The notes: generated by a model from the letters alone, not told the origin. DNA of 64,000 nt from an uncultured Nitrospiraceae bacterium (GCA_903822005.1 CAIJNL010000009.1:24186-88185); one strand, 5' to 3'; shown: positions 1 through 9,988, counted from the first letter of the stretch. Made by a program: numbers and translations.

Positions 1-335
1 TCGACGGGAGTGTTGTGAGCCCGGCTGCTGTTGACGCGGCAAGGGCAAACGGCGCCGATATTGTTATAGCAGTAGATATCTCATCCGATCTTGGCAGCGA
101 AAAACCTGCGGGCACTGTCGAGACCATCCTGCAGGCTATCGATATAATGAGCAGCAAGATCTCTGCTGCTCAGCTCTCCAGGGCTGATGTCGTAATAAGA
201 CCGCTTGTGGGACATATTGGTTCCACCGATTTTACAAAGAGGCACGAGGCAATCCTTGAGGGTGAAAAGGCGGCTGTCCAGGCCTTGCCGAAAATCAGGG
301 AGATATTGTCTCGGGCCAGACCGGATTGGAAATAA
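1..335 (+). CDS. Patatin-like phospholipase family protein, C-terminal part (5' end outside window)
   Basis: This is the end of a reading frame that is already open at base 3, so the gene starts before the window. The visible part begins with Asp-Gly-Ser-Val-Val-Ser-Pro and continues into a GADIVIAVDIS segment, the layout found in bacterial patatin-like (RssA/NTE-type) serine hydrolases. There the Asp of the D-G-[GA] motif is the second member of the Ser-Asp catalytic dyad. The GxSxG nucleophile elbow would lie upstream and cannot be checked. Members of this family are putative lipid acyl hydrolases. A small lipoprotein gene follows immediately. The family call is fairly sure; substrate and essentiality are unknown. 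Confidence 0.75.
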   Translation, partial: DGSVVSPAAVDAARANGADIVIAVDISSDLGSEKPAGTVETILQAIDIMSSKISAAQLSRADVVIRPLVGHIGSTDFTKRHEAILEGEKAAVQALPKIREILSRARPDWK

Positions 336-340
336 TCATA

Positions 341-571
341 ATGGGTCACAATTATTATAAAACCATTTTCCTGCTGCTGGTGCTGGCCTTGCTTTTAGCC
401 GGCTGCTCAGACAGGAAGGCTGCCGAGCTTTTTGATACCGCCAGATTTGAAGAGATCCAGAACAACAGGGAGCATGCAACAAAGCTTTATGAGAGGATCA
501 TTGTGGCCTATCCGTCCAGCGATTATGCCGTTAAGGCAAAGGAAAGGCTTGACGATCTTAAAGGTAAATAA
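341..571 (+). CDS. Small lipoprotein with one TPR-like helical pair
   Basis: A 76-residue protein with a short basic N-terminus, a leucine-rich hydrophobic core and a lipobox ending LLAGC, so it should be lipidated and membrane anchored. The mature part (FDTARFEEIQNNREHATKLYERIIVAYPSS and onward) resembles a single tetratricopeptide-type repeat as in BamD/YfiO-like proteins, though it is far shorter than BamD (about 240 residues). I chose the ATG at 341; an in-frame TTG at 326 overlaps the end of the upstream gene and has no better ribosome site. It sits just after the patatin-like gene and is probably cotranscribed with it. The exact role is unknown. Confidence 0.65.
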   Translation: MGHNYYKTIFLLLVLALLLAGCSDRKAAELFDTARFEEIQNNREHATKLYERIIVAYPSSDYAVKAKERLDDLKGK

Positions 572-575
572 TCGC

Positions 576-592
576 GGCAAAAGGAGTTTGCC
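576..592. terminator. Short perfect hairpin between convergent genes
   Basis: A 6-bp perfect inverted repeat (GGCAAA, five-base loop, TTTGCC) lies between the stop of the lipoprotein gene and the convergent end of the addB-like gene. It has no clear T tract on either side, so it is at best a weak or Rho-assisted terminator. Confidence 0.3.
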
Positions 593-640
593 ATACTGCC
601 TGAGTTCATGCTTATTCTGATTTCGATGCCGCTTTTTGTA

Positions 641-3472
641 CTATTTTACGACCCACTGGGTGCCGCAGATGTACTGGAAATCACAGGACGGGCAGACCTT
701 CTTCCTGTCATGCGCCTGTGAAAAGGGAACCAGCGGGTCTGTTATTTCTTTAAGCAGTCTGAATATAACTGTCTTCAGCGACGCAAACGTCTCTGCCTGC
801 GATGCTCCGCCGAAGAGGGGAAGTTCAACATCGCTGCTTATCTGTGAGCGGCCTAACAGAAGAAAAACCGCCTCAAGATCTTCTATCGGCTTTCTTTTAT
901 CCGCAGTGTAAAGCAGGAGGTAGAACGGAAGCTGAAGGCTTCCTATGGCCTTGTCCCAAGTCTCACGCCTGTTGATGTCGAGTTTTTCGGCATCTATCCT
1001 CAGGTAATTTGCGCTGGAGCCTGTCTTGTAATCAACAATAACGGTCTTGTCATCCCGCTGCTCAACGCTGTCCAGCCTTCCGCTCAGATTAAAGGAGTCC
1101 TCCCTTATCCGTATCAGTTCTTCGCTTGCCAGTATAGTCACTTTCTTTCCCTTGACGAGAGGCAGATAATAATATTTAAGCACGTCAGCCAGATGTCTCC
1201 TGACCTGTCTTTTCAGAAAATAGAGGGCGCCGGAAGGGTCAGCTCCGTATCTGTCCGCAAATAGCTCTTCCACAATAGAGTCCATCTGCCTGACTGCCAG
1301 ATCTGTTTCCCTGAGCGGTCTGCCTTTCTTGTCGAGAAAATAACGCACCAGGATGGAATGGACAAAATTTCCGAGATCATCGCGTTCAATGTTCCCGGTC
1401 ATCTCTTCTCTCCGGCCAAGGCCGAGCACAGAGGCGTAGTAGAACTGGAGCTGACACTTGAGATAACGGTTCAGCGCGGTCGCACTGTAGTTGAAGTCCT
1501 TGAGAAAGGCGACCATTGCATCGGTTTTTTCAATCGGGTCTGTTGCGCTGTTTGTGAGTTTTACCTGGTACTGGACAGGTCTGATGTAGGACTTGTCGCC
1601 CGTCGTCCTGTCCTTTTTCTGCCTTTCCCACAGGAGCTTTTCTACAAACCTCGACCGCTCTATTTTGCTGTTTTCAATAAAGAAAAGATGCACCTTCCTG
1701 GCTCCCTTCAGCAGCGTGTCGAAATAATAGGCGGCGAGTTTGTCCCTGTCAATATAAGTCGGAAGTCCGAGGATCTCGCGGGCCTTGAAAGGAAGCAGGG
1801 TCTCTTCCTTTCTCGTATTCGGAAGGATTTCCTCATTGGCATCGAGGACATATACAGTGTCGAACTTCAGGTTCCTGGTCTCAAGGGCCCCGAGGACCTG
1901 CAGCCCCCTGACAGGCGTGCCTGTAAAAGGTGTATGGCCGGTCGTTATATATTTTTTGAAAAATATAAAGTAGCTGGACCTGTCCGAAAAGACCAGGTCT
2001 TTCATCATGGACCTCATAAGTACATCAAGGGACGTTACGAAGGACTCCGAGAACGGATAAAAAAGAGGATGCAGTCTTGCAGTGCTGTTGTTGAAGACAA
2101 AAAGGAGCACCTCAATACATTTTCCCGCAAAGTCCCCGATCCCTTTGAAAGAAAGGAATCTTTCAAGAGTATTTTTGTGAATGGCCTTCAGATGCGCCCT
2201 GATCTCTGCTTCGCCTGCCTGCGCCTCGTCTTTTGGCAGTTTCCCCAAGACCTCCCTGAACAGGGTTTCACTATTCTCGATCTCTTCAATGGTTGTGAAT
2301 GTTTTAGCCTTGTTCCTGAGGAGCTCTTTCTCGATGGTATGGAACATCACTCGAGTGGTCTCGGACTTGCCCCTGTAATAAATGTTTTTCGTGTAGGGAT
2401 GGAGAACGAATTTCAGGTAGTCGGGGATATATATTCTGTCCATGTCCATCGAATTGATGAGTTCCATGAGGTTATTGAGAAAACCGAAGACAGGCGTACG
2501 GTGCAGGGGATAACCGAGCGATACATTGTATTCATCCTCGGGAATGGCCGAGAGGCCCTGGCGCAGAAGAGGGAAAAGTGTTTCTGAAGCAGGCAGGACA
2601 ATCACCGTGTTCTCGTCGGGAATATTCCCCGAATCGAATTCTTCGCCGAGTATGTTTCCAAGTGCAAAGACCTCGCCATGGGTGTCGGGGCTGCTGTAAA
2701 AGCAGACTTCCGGCTCCGAGTCCGGGCCCTCATTCGTAATGCAGGTTATGCCGAGTTCTTCAAGTTTCTCATTCAGTCCTGCCCCGTCCTGGAAGATAAA
2801 GACAGTATTATCGCAAGAGAACATTTTCCGGAACAGGGACTTTTCAGCCCTGGTGAGGGCAAAGAATCCGGCGACAATAATACGATCATATTTGCCAGGT
2901 CCGGTTTCGTCCAGCTTTTCAGATGCAAGATGATATCTAACCGACCTGGTAGAAAGGCGGAGTGCGGCAATATCTTTGTAGAATTGCTCATAAAAGTGAG
3001 ACAGGGACTGTAATCTTTCTATCGTCTGCTCAGGAACGCCCTCTGCGATGAAGGAGTCGATTCCTTTGACCATAGAGGGGCGTATGCCTTCAATGGTCAG
3101 CTCCTCTATGTCGCGGTAAATTTTCAGCCCGAGGTGGAAAAAACTGTCAGGAGTCATGAATCCACTTCCCCCAAGAGGCATAGCGGCCTTCCTGTGGATA
3201 TTGTAAAGCAGGGCCACGGCGTCTATGCTCTCGATCTTTCTGCCGGACCCCGGTCCTTCGAACAGGGAATCGACGAACTCATCCATCGAAAAGACCCTCG
3301 GCGGGATGAAGCCTGATCCTACCTTTGACGCCAGCATCTTTCTGAGAAAATGGGCCGGTCTCTTGCCCGGGAATATCACCAGGGATGAAGAGTAGTCTTT
3401 TTCATACCCGGTCAAATGGGACATTACTTCTTCGATAAGACTTTTGTTAGAAGGGATTACAATTGTGTTCAC
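641..3472 (-). CDS. AddB-like PD-(D/E)XK exonuclease subunit with Fe-S cysteines
   Basis: A 943-residue partner of the helicase-nuclease encoded just upstream. The N-terminus (IVIPSNKSLIEEV) has the fold start of inactivated superfamily-1 helicase domains seen in AddB-type subunits but lacks a Walker A motif. The C-terminus carries a PD-(D/E)XK nuclease: GRLD at about residue 798 and IVDYKTG about 15 residues later hold the acidic and lysine residues. Four cysteines match the AddB iron-sulfur staple: one in LKCQLQFYY before the nuclease and three at the end (CPSC then C, about 927-936). With its partner it should process double-strand DNA ends for RecA loading. Its start overlaps the stop of the upstream gene by four bases (ATGA), which indicates translational coupling. 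The symbol is left blank because divergence makes AddB versus another RecB-like subunit uncertain. Confidence 0.8.
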   Translation of the reverse strand: MNTIVIPSNKSLIEEVMSHLTGYEKDYSSSLVIFPGKRPAHFLRKMLASKVGSGFIPPRVFSMDEFVDSLFEGPGSGRKIESIDAVALLYNIHRKAAMPLGGSGFMTPDSFFHLGLKIYRDIEELTIEGIRPSMVKGIDSFIAEGVPEQTIERLQSLSHFYEQFYKDIAALRLSTRSVRYHLASEKLDETGPGKYDRIIVAGFFALTRAEKSLFRKMFSCDNTVFIFQDGAGLNEKLEELGITCITNEGPDSEPEVCFYSSPDTHGEVFALGNILGEEFDSGNIPDENTVIVLPASETLFPLLRQGLSAIPEDEYNVSLGYPLHRTPVFGFLNNLMELINSMDMDRIYIPDYLKFVLHPYTKNIYYRGKSETTRVMFHTIEKELLRNKAKTFTTIEEIENSETLFREVLGKLPKDEAQAGEAEIRAHLKAIHKNTLERFLSFKGIGDFAGKCIEVLLFVFNNSTARLHPLFYPFSESFVTSLDVLMRSMMKDLVFSDRSSYFIFFKKYITTGHTPFTGTPVRGLQVLGALETRNLKFDTVYVLDANEEILPNTRKEETLLPFKAREILGLPTYIDRDKLAAYYFDTLLKGARKVHLFFIENSKIERSRFVEKLLWERQKKDRTTGDKSYIRPVQYQVKLTNSATDPIEKTDAMVAFLKDFNYSATALNRYLKCQLQFYYASVLGLGRREEMTGNIERDDLGNFVHSILVRYFLDKKGRPLRETDLAVRQMDSIVEELFADRYGADPSGALYFLKRQVRRHLADVLKYYYLPLVKGKKVTILASEELIRIREDSFNLSGRLDSVEQRDDKTVIVDYKTGSSANYLRIDAEKLDINRRETWDKAIGSLQLPFYLLLYTADKRKPIEDLEAVFLLLGRSQISSDVELPLFGGASQAETFASLKTVIFRLLKEITDPLVPFSQAHDRKKVCPSCDFQYICGTQWVVK

Positions 3473-6400
3473 TGCATACTCTCCACCTGGACGAGGTCAA
3501 CGAAGGCAATAATGCCCCTGACGGTTTTCCCGGGATAGACGTCACGCAATATGCTCATGTAGTTCTTCAGCTGAGCAGTATATTTATCAGGCGACTCCCT
3601 GTCTTTCCCTGTTTTATAGTCGATAACGGTGACGCCGTCATTGTCTATTATCACGCGGTCCATCCTGAAAAGCCTGCCGGCTTTGTCGGAATACTCCTGT
3701 TCTTTTCTGATCAGCCGCCCCGGAGCTGCGGTAAAATACCTTTCCATCTCCCTGTGGCGTACTATCGCGATGACGGGTGTTTTGATTTCATCGTCCGGAT
3801 AATCCGAGCCCGTCTCTTCTCTTACAAGGGTTATGATCCCCTGAAGTTCAGTTTCAAAGCTGTCATTCAGTAAGTCGATGAAGGACAATACCCTGTGGAT
3901 GAACTCGCCTCTCTTTAATTCTTCTACGGTCAGAAACTTTTCGGGACCGGCTTCGAATTTCAGCTGCTCGTGATGGTGCAGGAGACGGCAGGGAGCAAGA
4001 GCCGCCGGCCCTGCAGAAAGGGTGACATCAGGAACGCGCAGCGGCTTGGCAGATGGGGCGAATTCAGCGGCAGGCAGCAGGACGAACGGATATGTCTTGT
4101 CATTGCCTTTGACTCCGATCACATAAAGCTCTTTCTCGGGGCGGGTAAAACCTACATAGAGGCTGTTAAGTCTGTTCACAAGTTCGCTCATTCTCTCTTC
4201 GTCATAGAGGTTCTGGAGTGTATTGTCACACGCGGCTGTGGTTTTGTTGATCTTGAGGAGGCAGACAGTATCACCATTATCCTCGACAATATATTCGAAG
4301 CCCCTGTTTCTAACTTCATAGAGAAGGACAATCACTACCGGGAATCCCAGACCTTTGGCCTTGTGTACAGTCATCACCTGCACGGCGTCAATGTTTTTCG
4401 GAACGGCCAGGTCCCATTCAGCGTCGCTCTTTTCATCATCGAGCGCGGTTTCGAGAAAATCTTTCAGGCTGTTAAATCCGCCCCCTTCGAAGTCTTTCAC
4501 TACTTCCAGTATCTTGATGAGAGCGGCTTCCTCTTCCGGCATGTCTTCGAAGACTCTGAAGACGGCAAAAACCTCTGTGACCAGATCATACAGAGGCAAA
4601 AAACCGGCCGACCTGAAAAGGCCGTCAAAATATTGTTCCCAAAGGCAGCTGAACTGTCCCTGAAACGCCTTGTACAGGGGGGGATTTTTTCTCTGAGTGA
4701 AGCAGAATTCTCTCAGGCTTCCGATGCCGGCCGCGGGATGGTCTTTTGCGATCGCGGTTTTGAAAACATCGCCCAGTATGAATGTGCCGAAGGAGAAATC
4801 ATCAGTGGGTGCATCCAGAAAGTTCATCAGCGATATAATCTCACCGGTTATCTTGCGTCTTCTTACGTCGAGGCTGCTGTGCGATATAAACGGAATTTCC
4901 TTTTCGTTCAGCCAGGTTGTGGCACTGACAGCATCTTCGTTGGTTTGTGTAAGCACGGCAATGTCCCCGTAACGGTATCCTCGGGTGCACAGCTCTTCAA
5001 TGAGTTCCTGGATCTTTTTCCGTTCTGCGGGTTCGTCGTCGTTTCTTTCATGCAATGAGACTTCAGCATACCCGTCGCCGTCTATATTTTCTCTCGGTTT
5101 CTGGATATATTCGGTAAGACCGCTTCTGGCGCCGGCCTCCCTGTATTCATCGTTACTGACGAGGTTTTCCCTGAAAACTCTCTCGTTGAATTCAAGTATC
5201 CTCTTTCTGCTCCTGTAGTTGGTGTCAAGTTCGCGGACAGAATGTCCGGCCGAGGGAAACTGGTTCGCTTTCTCAAGGCCTTTCATGATGGTGTAGTCCG
5301 CGTTCCGGAAGCCGTATATGGCCTGTTTTGTGTCACCAACAACAAAGAGGCTTCCTCCCTGGGAAAGCGAGTTCTCGATCAGTGGCGATAGGTTTTCCCA
5401 CTGGATGGGAGAGGTGTCCTGAAACTCATCGATGAGGAAATGAAAGATAGTCTCACCCATCCTGAAATAGACATCGGGGACTATGGAACTGCTGAGGTAA
5501 GAGGCAAGCTGCATATTGATGTCTTCTATGAAGACCTTGCCCTGCTGTTTCTTAACTAGTTCCACGGTCTCGCTGAAGGCAAGGGAGGCCTTCACGCAGG
5601 GCATACACCGTGTGCGTACGAAATAAACGGTATACTGCCGGGTCAGTTCGCCGACGTCAGACCACATGTTCGATATTCGGTCGAAAGCAACCTGTTCGCC
5701 GCCCGTATTTTTTTTCGGTTTGTTTACCGGAGGATTGGCAAATCCCTTCCCGATCAGATCAGGAAATCTTTTCTCTCTTACCAGCGGGAAGACAGTTACG
5801 TAAGATGAATTTCCGCGTCTGGCAAGCCCTGAAGTTCCGATCTCTTTTTCAATGTCGTTAACAAGCTCGCTTATCCGGTCTTTTATGTTGCTGAGCTCTT
5901 TGCTGTAATCCTCGATCGCGGCATTTTTTCCTCTTGATGAGAGCTTCCTGTAAATCTTTTTTATTTCGTCAAGGAGCGCTGTTGACGGGTCCCATAAATA
6001 GGCTTCAGTGGCCTTCTTTTGCTCCAGCAGCAGGTCCACGATCTCTTCGATACAGACAGCCTCCGCGGTTCCGTGTTTGACCTTTCGCATAAAAAGATTG
6101 AAGGAATGGCCCATAAGCAGATCGTTGCTCATCAGGATATCGAAGTCCGGGTTATAACCGAAATCGATGGCCGAGGCCTTGAAGACGGTCGTCATGAAAC
6201 TGTCTATAGTTTTTATCTGGAAATCAGAGTAACTGGCGAGTATCTCTTCGATCAGTAGTCCGGCTTTTTTTTGCATCATGTCGTTATCGAGGGAAATTAA
6301 ATCCGAGAATTCCCCCAACCCGGCACCGTCTCCGAAGTAGACCTCCTTGAGGCGCGAGAGTGTCCTCTCTTTCATCTCTTTTGCTGCATTGTTGGAAAAA

Positions 6401-6570
6401 GTAATAGCGAGCATATTCCCGAGGCTGTTTCTGGGGATTCTCTCTGATACAAGAAACTGGACAAGCCTTTCTGTGAGCGTACGAGTCTTTCCTGAGCCGG
6501 CTGATGCCTTAAGGACCGTAAAGTGCGGGAACTTTAGTTCCGTATCTTTTATTAAAACCGATTCTCCCAT
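3469..6570 (-). CDS. AddA-like UvrD/RecB-family helicase-nuclease
   Basis: A UvrD/REP-type superfamily-1 helicase of about 1030 residues with a C-terminal nuclease. Visible motifs in order are Walker A ASAGSGKT near residue 30, motif II LIDEFQDTS, motif III VVGDTKQAIYGFR, motif V VMTVHKAKGLGFP, and a C-terminal PD-(D/E)XK block (RMDRVII then VIDYKTG). Together with the AddB-like product it forms a heterodimer that unwinds and degrades broken DNA ends. I prefer the ATG at 6570, which is preceded by GAGGAG; the frame also opens with a TTG at 6585 that lacks a ribosome site. It is the first gene of a two-gene operon. The family assignment is secure. Confidence 0.85.
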   Translation of the reverse strand: MGESVLIKDTELKFPHFTVLKASAGSGKTRTLTERLVQFLVSERIPRNSLGNMLAITFSNNAAKEMKERTLSRLKEVYFGDGAGLGEFSDLISLDNDMMQKKAGLLIEEILASYSDFQIKTIDSFMTTVFKASAIDFGYNPDFDILMSNDLLMGHSFNLFMRKVKHGTAEAVCIEEIVDLLLEQKKATEAYLWDPSTALLDEIKKIYRKLSSRGKNAAIEDYSKELSNIKDRISELVNDIEKEIGTSGLARRGNSSYVTVFPLVREKRFPDLIGKGFANPPVNKPKKNTGGEQVAFDRISNMWSDVGELTRQYTVYFVRTRCMPCVKASLAFSETVELVKKQQGKVFIEDINMQLASYLSSSIVPDVYFRMGETIFHFLIDEFQDTSPIQWENLSPLIENSLSQGGSLFVVGDTKQAIYGFRNADYTIMKGLEKANQFPSAGHSVRELDTNYRSRKRILEFNERVFRENLVSNDEYREAGARSGLTEYIQKPRENIDGDGYAEVSLHERNDDEPAERKKIQELIEELCTRGYRYGDIAVLTQTNEDAVSATTWLNEKEIPFISHSSLDVRRRKITGEIISLMNFLDAPTDDFSFGTFILGDVFKTAIAKDHPAAGIGSLREFCFTQRKNPPLYKAFQGQFSCLWEQYFDGLFRSAGFLPLYDLVTEVFAVFRVFEDMPEEEAALIKILEVVKDFEGGGFNSLKDFLETALDDEKSDAEWDLAVPKNIDAVQVMTVHKAKGLGFPVVIVLLYEVRNRGFEYIVEDNGDTVCLLKINKTTAACDNTLQNLYDEERMSELVNRLNSLYVGFTRPEKELYVIGVKGNDKTYPFVLLPAAEFAPSAKPLRVPDVTLSAGPAALAPCRLLHHHEQLKFEAGPEKFLTVEELKRGEFIHRVLSFIDLLNDSFETELQGIITLVREETGSDYPDDEIKTPVIAIVRHREMERYFTAAPGRLIRKEQEYSDKAGRLFRMDRVIIDNDGVTVIDYKTGKDRESPDKYTAQLKNYMSILRDVYPGKTVRGIIAFVDLVQVESMQ

Positions 6571-6872
6571 ATACTCCTCGCTCAATGGTATAGAATCACA
6601 GGTGCATGCAGATAATGGAGGTTTTGAGAATTGTGTGCATTATATTAACAGTTTCGGCCCTTGCGGTGCAGGCGGAAAGTTGCCTGTGGATCAAGACAGG
6701 ATTAGTTGCGTACTGAATAAATGTTAAAATATTCAAGGGAAATGTGATGTCCGGCCTGACGCCGGTATGCCATAATATTAGTTGCCGGGGTTTCCAGTCA
6801 GAACATCTCGTCACTATTTATCTGCAAACAGGATGACACGGATAAAATAATGTTATATATGATATTGACCTG

Positions 6873-7769
6873 ATGACGAAACCATCGACCCATATAATCG
6901 GGATAACACGCACTTTCTTCACATTCATGTTCACGGTATTGAAGGAATTCAAGCGGAATCAGGGCCTCCTGTTGTCCGGAGCAGTTGCTTATTACACACT
7001 TCTCTCCATCGTACCACTCTCAATTCTCGCGCTGATTGTATTGCCTAATTTCATAGGAGAGGAGCAGCTGATTCAGACGCTGTCTACATATCTGGAGTTA
7101 ATGATACCCGGTTACGCGTCGACTCTTACCGAGCAGGCGCGTGTTTTTCTGGCTAATCGCCACGTAGTCGGTGTGGTCGGCCTCCTTGTGATGCTTTTTT
7201 TCAGTTCCATTGCCTTTACCGTACTCGAAAATGCCATGTCAGTGATATTCTTCCATAAGGTCAGGATTCATCACCGTCACTTCCTTATCTCCGCGATTAT
7301 ACCCTATGTCTACATCCTGCTGATGGGGATGGGGATTTTATTTGTGTCGTTTATTGCAGGGGTGATAGAAACGCTCGAAAACAGGCAATTGTCTCTATTC
7401 GGATGGAGCATGGGCCTTGAGGGCACTTTAGGGGTCGTATTGTATCTGTTGGGGATCATTGGTGAAGTGCTCGTGCTCACTTCAATATATCTGGTTATGC
7501 CCGTGATGCGCATAAGGTTTCGCCATGCCTTGATAGGGGGAATAGCGGCCGCTTTTCTATGGGAGCTCGTGCGGCATGTACTGGTCTGGTATTACTCGGT
7601 CCTTTCAATGGTGAATTTGATATACGGCTCTTTCGCGACCGCGGTAGTTGCTCTTCTCAGTATCGAGGTTGCAGCGATAATTTTTTTACTTGGAGCGCAG
7701 ATCATATCAGAGCTTGAGCGAAAGGACCGTAAATGGGATGATGATGAGTCGGATGGATTTCAGACATAG
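6873..7769 (+). CDS. YihY/virulence factor BrkB family inner-membrane protein
   Basis: A 298-residue polytopic membrane protein of the YihY/BrkB (formerly 'ribonuclease BN') family. The family signature GAVAYYTLLSIVPL near residue 35 is present, followed by about six hydrophobic helices and a charged tail rich in Asp and Glu. The old RNase BN label was a misassignment, and the true function is unresolved: these proteins are proposed membrane transport or envelope factors. The ATG at 6873 has no strong Shine-Dalgarno sequence. The 287 bases upstream back onto the divergent addA-like gene and hold no other gene I can support. Confidence 0.85.
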   Translation: MTKPSTHIIGITRTFFTFMFTVLKEFKRNQGLLLSGAVAYYTLLSIVPLSILALIVLPNFIGEEQLIQTLSTYLELMIPGYASTLTEQARVFLANRHVVGVVGLLVMLFFSSIAFTVLENAMSVIFFHKVRIHHRHFLISAIIPYVYILLMGMGILFVSFIAGVIETLENRQLSLFGWSMGLEGTLGVVLYLLGIIGEVLVLTSIYLVMPVMRIRFRHALIGGIAAAFLWELVRHVLVWYYSVLSMVNLIYGSFATAVVALLSIEVAAIIFLLGAQIISELERKDRKWDDDESDGFQT

Positions 7770-7871
7770 AGGCGGCGGTCTGTTATAACTGCCGGATTAG
7801 CATTTTAGAAGCCGGGCAGGCAGCTGCTGTTCGGTCATGATACAATTCAATTATGCTGCAAAGGATGAAAA

Positions 7872-8465
7872 ATGAAGATTATATCGGCTAAATGTACCAT
7901 GAGTGCAGTGGGACCCGCACAGTACCCGGACACCGGATATCCCGAAATTGTTTTTGCCGGGAGATCCAATGTCGGCAAATCATCCCTTATCAATTCATTA
8001 TGCTCAAAGCATGGCCTGGCACGCATTAGTGGTCAACCCGGTAAAACACAGACCATTAATTTTTTCTCCATAAATGAGCAAATGTATCTGGTTGATCTGC
8101 CGGGGTATGGTTATGCGGAAAGATCAAAAGGGCAGCGCAGAGAGTGGGGTGAGTTCATCACTAACTATCTGAGGGACCGCGAAAGACTTGCGCTTATCGT
8201 CCATTTGATTGATCTGAGACATGAGCCTATGGACAATGACAAGGAAGCCTCGGAATGGCTGGCAGGGCTCGGCATACCATATGTAATTGTAGGGACAAAG
8301 GCAGACAAAATTGCCCGCGGCAAGCGTCAAGCCCATATTGCAGCTATCCGTAAAGGTCTGGGACTGACGGCCGATGTTCCGGCTCTCGTTTATTCGAGCG
8401 AAACCGGTGAGGGTAGGGACGATTTGTGGCGTCATGTCAGGGGCATGTTGGCCCTTAAAAAATAA
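7872..8465 (+). CDS. engB: Ribosome biogenesis GTPase EngB (YsxC/YihA)
   Basis: A 197-residue TRAFAC-class GTPase involved in late assembly of the large ribosomal subunit. G motifs appear in order: G1 GRSNVGKSSLIN, G2 region GKTQTINFF, G3 DLPGYGYA and G4 TKADK, with the length typical of the family. The start is supported by AAGGA about ten bases before the ATG. It lies about 100 bases after the YihY-type gene on the same strand and may share its transcript. The end converges on the Do-type protease gene. Confidence 0.93.
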   Translation: MKIISAKCTMSAVGPAQYPDTGYPEIVFAGRSNVGKSSLINSLCSKHGLARISGQPGKTQTINFFSINEQMYLVDLPGYGYAERSKGQRREWGEFITNYLRDRERLALIVHLIDLRHEPMDNDKEASEWLAGLGIPYVIVGTKADKIARGKRQAHIAAIRKGLGLTADVPALVYSSETGEGRDDLWRHVRGMLALKK

Positions 8466-8470
8466 GCAGC

Positions 8471-8495
8471 GCAGGAAGTACTCATCGCCTCCTGC
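8471..8495. terminator. Candidate terminator hairpin between engB and the protease gene
   Basis: A 6-bp inverted repeat (GCAGGA ... TCCTGC, 13-base loop) sits in the 56-base gap between convergent genes. The T tract is weak. Confidence 0.35.
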
Positions 8496-8521
8496 ACTGT
8501 TTACTGGTTGCGAAACACCCT

Positions 8522-9988
8522 CTATTTTGAGGAGAGAGTTATATAAATAGTCGATCCGTTTCTGAACAGGAGCAGCAGTATGTCGTCTGATGTTTTGATC
8601 CCGGAGACGACAGCTTCATACTCTTTAGTGTCTGTTATCTTTTTTCGGTTTACCTCGAGTATGATATCGCCCGCTGCAATAACACCCGCTGCAGGGCTGT
8701 TGTCCTCAACTTCAGTGACTACGACACCCGTCAAACGCTTTGGCAAGTCCATTTCCCCTTTTATTTCGGATGTCAGGTTTTGAATAATAACTCCATTGAG
8801 CAGATTGTCGAATTTGCCTTTGGCCTTTTGCAGCTTTGAGGGCAATTCGGCGATTAGGACTTCCATTTTCTGCTCTTTTCCGGAACGAAGGACAGTTAAC
8901 GACACTTTTGTGCCTGGTGGAATTCCAGCAACCATGTTTCTAAGGGCGGCAGGATCATTGATATCTTTTCCATCAATGGCTGTAATCACATCTCCCCTCT
9001 GAATGCCGGCTTTTTCAGCCGGGCTTCCTTCCACCACATCCCCTACCAATGCGCCTCTGTCCTCTTTTATTCCGAACTGTTTCGCCAGTTCAGGTGTTAC
9101 AGGCTGTATCGAAACCCCGAGCCAGCCCCTCACAACCTTGCCTTTCCTGACCAGATTCTCCATTACGATCTTTGCCATGCTGCTCGGAATTGCGAAGCCA
9201 ACCCCCTGGTAGCCGCCTGAAGTGCTGAATATGGCAGTGTTTATTCCAACAAGCTCTCCCCGCACATTGACGAGGGCTCCGCCCGAATTCCCCGGATTAA
9301 TGGCCGCGTCTGTCTGAATGAAATCCTCATAGTCAGCTATTCCCACATTCGCCCGGCCAGTAGCGCTAACTATTCCGGAAGTAACGGTCTGGTTCAAACC
9401 AAAGGGATTGCCAATTGCAATTACTGTTTCGCCGACTTTTAATTTGTCGGAATCACCAATCCTGATTGACGGAAGGTGGTCAGAATCAATTTTTATCACG
9501 GCCAGATCGGTCTTGGGATCAATACCGACGACCTTGCCCTTGAACTCGCGCTTATCGGATAACTTGACCTTGATTTCATCAGCATCCTTGATCACATGAT
9601 AATTGGTCAGGATATAACCGTCCTTATCCACTATTACCCCGGAACCGAGCCCGGACTGCTTAAACTTCCGTGATTTTCCGGGCTGGCCAAATTCGTCTCC
9701 AAAAAATCTTTTGAATAAAGGGTCATCAAAAAAAGGAGATTGCATGCCTGGTAATTTTACTGTTTTGGCCGAAGATATATTTACTACGGCAGGTTTTACC
9801 GCGGCAACCACTTCTGCCATGGCCTGCCCCGTCTTCGTCAGGATCTCGATGGATTCGGCCGATATTTTGGCGTCTTCAGTGTAAGCCTTCGAATGCCAGC
9901 CGAAGTTTGAGGAGATGACCAGCCCTATAATCAGTCCGGATGTCAGAAGAATTGCTCCATAGACTAAACTGCTTTTTTTCTTAATCAT
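8522..9988 (-). CDS. Do/DegP family periplasmic serine endoprotease
   Basis: A 488-residue secreted trypsin-like protease with chaperone features. An N-terminal hydrophobic segment (AILLTSGLIIGLVISS) acts as signal or anchor. The catalytic triad is visible: His in LTNYHVI, Asp in TDLAVIKI and Ser in GNSGGALV. Two PDZ domains follow, one starting near VRGWLGVSIQPV and one near the C-terminus. This is the DegP/DegQ/MucD architecture used for periplasmic protein quality control. It has its own promoter about 170 bases upstream. DegP and DegQ cannot be told apart here, so no symbol is given. Confidence 0.92.
   Translation of the reverse strand: MIKKKSSLVYGAILLTSGLIIGLVISSNFGWHSKAYTEDAKISAESIEILTKTGQAMAEVVAAVKPAVVNISSAKTVKLPGMQSPFFDDPLFKRFFGDEFGQPGKSRKFKQSGLGSGVIVDKDGYILTNYHVIKDADEIKVKLSDKREFKGKVVGIDPKTDLAVIKIDSDHLPSIRIGDSDKLKVGETVIAIGNPFGLNQTVTSGIVSATGRANVGIADYEDFIQTDAAINPGNSGGALVNVRGELVGINTAIFSTSGGYQGVGFAIPSSMAKIVMENLVRKGKVVRGWLGVSIQPVTPELAKQFGIKEDRGALVGDVVEGSPAEKAGIQRGDVITAIDGKDINDPAALRNMVAGIPPGTKVSLTVLRSGKEQKMEVLIAELPSKLQKAKGKFDNLLNGVIIQNLTSEIKGEMDLPKRLTGVVVTEVEDNSPAAGVIAAGDIILEVNRKKITDTKEYEAVVSGIKTSDDILLLLFRNGSTIYITLSSK

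Noticed and set aside
1358..2587. A 409-codon open frame on the plus strand
   Set aside because: It lies wholly antisense to the addB-like gene, has no family features, and arises from codon bias of the real gene.
3970..5058. A 362-codon open frame on the plus strand
   Set aside because: Antisense to the addA-like helicase gene, whose motifs are clear; no domain is visible in the antisense product.
6873..7769. Naming the YihY-type gene ribonuclease BN
   Set aside because: The label is a historical misassignment; true RNase BN is a different, soluble enzyme.
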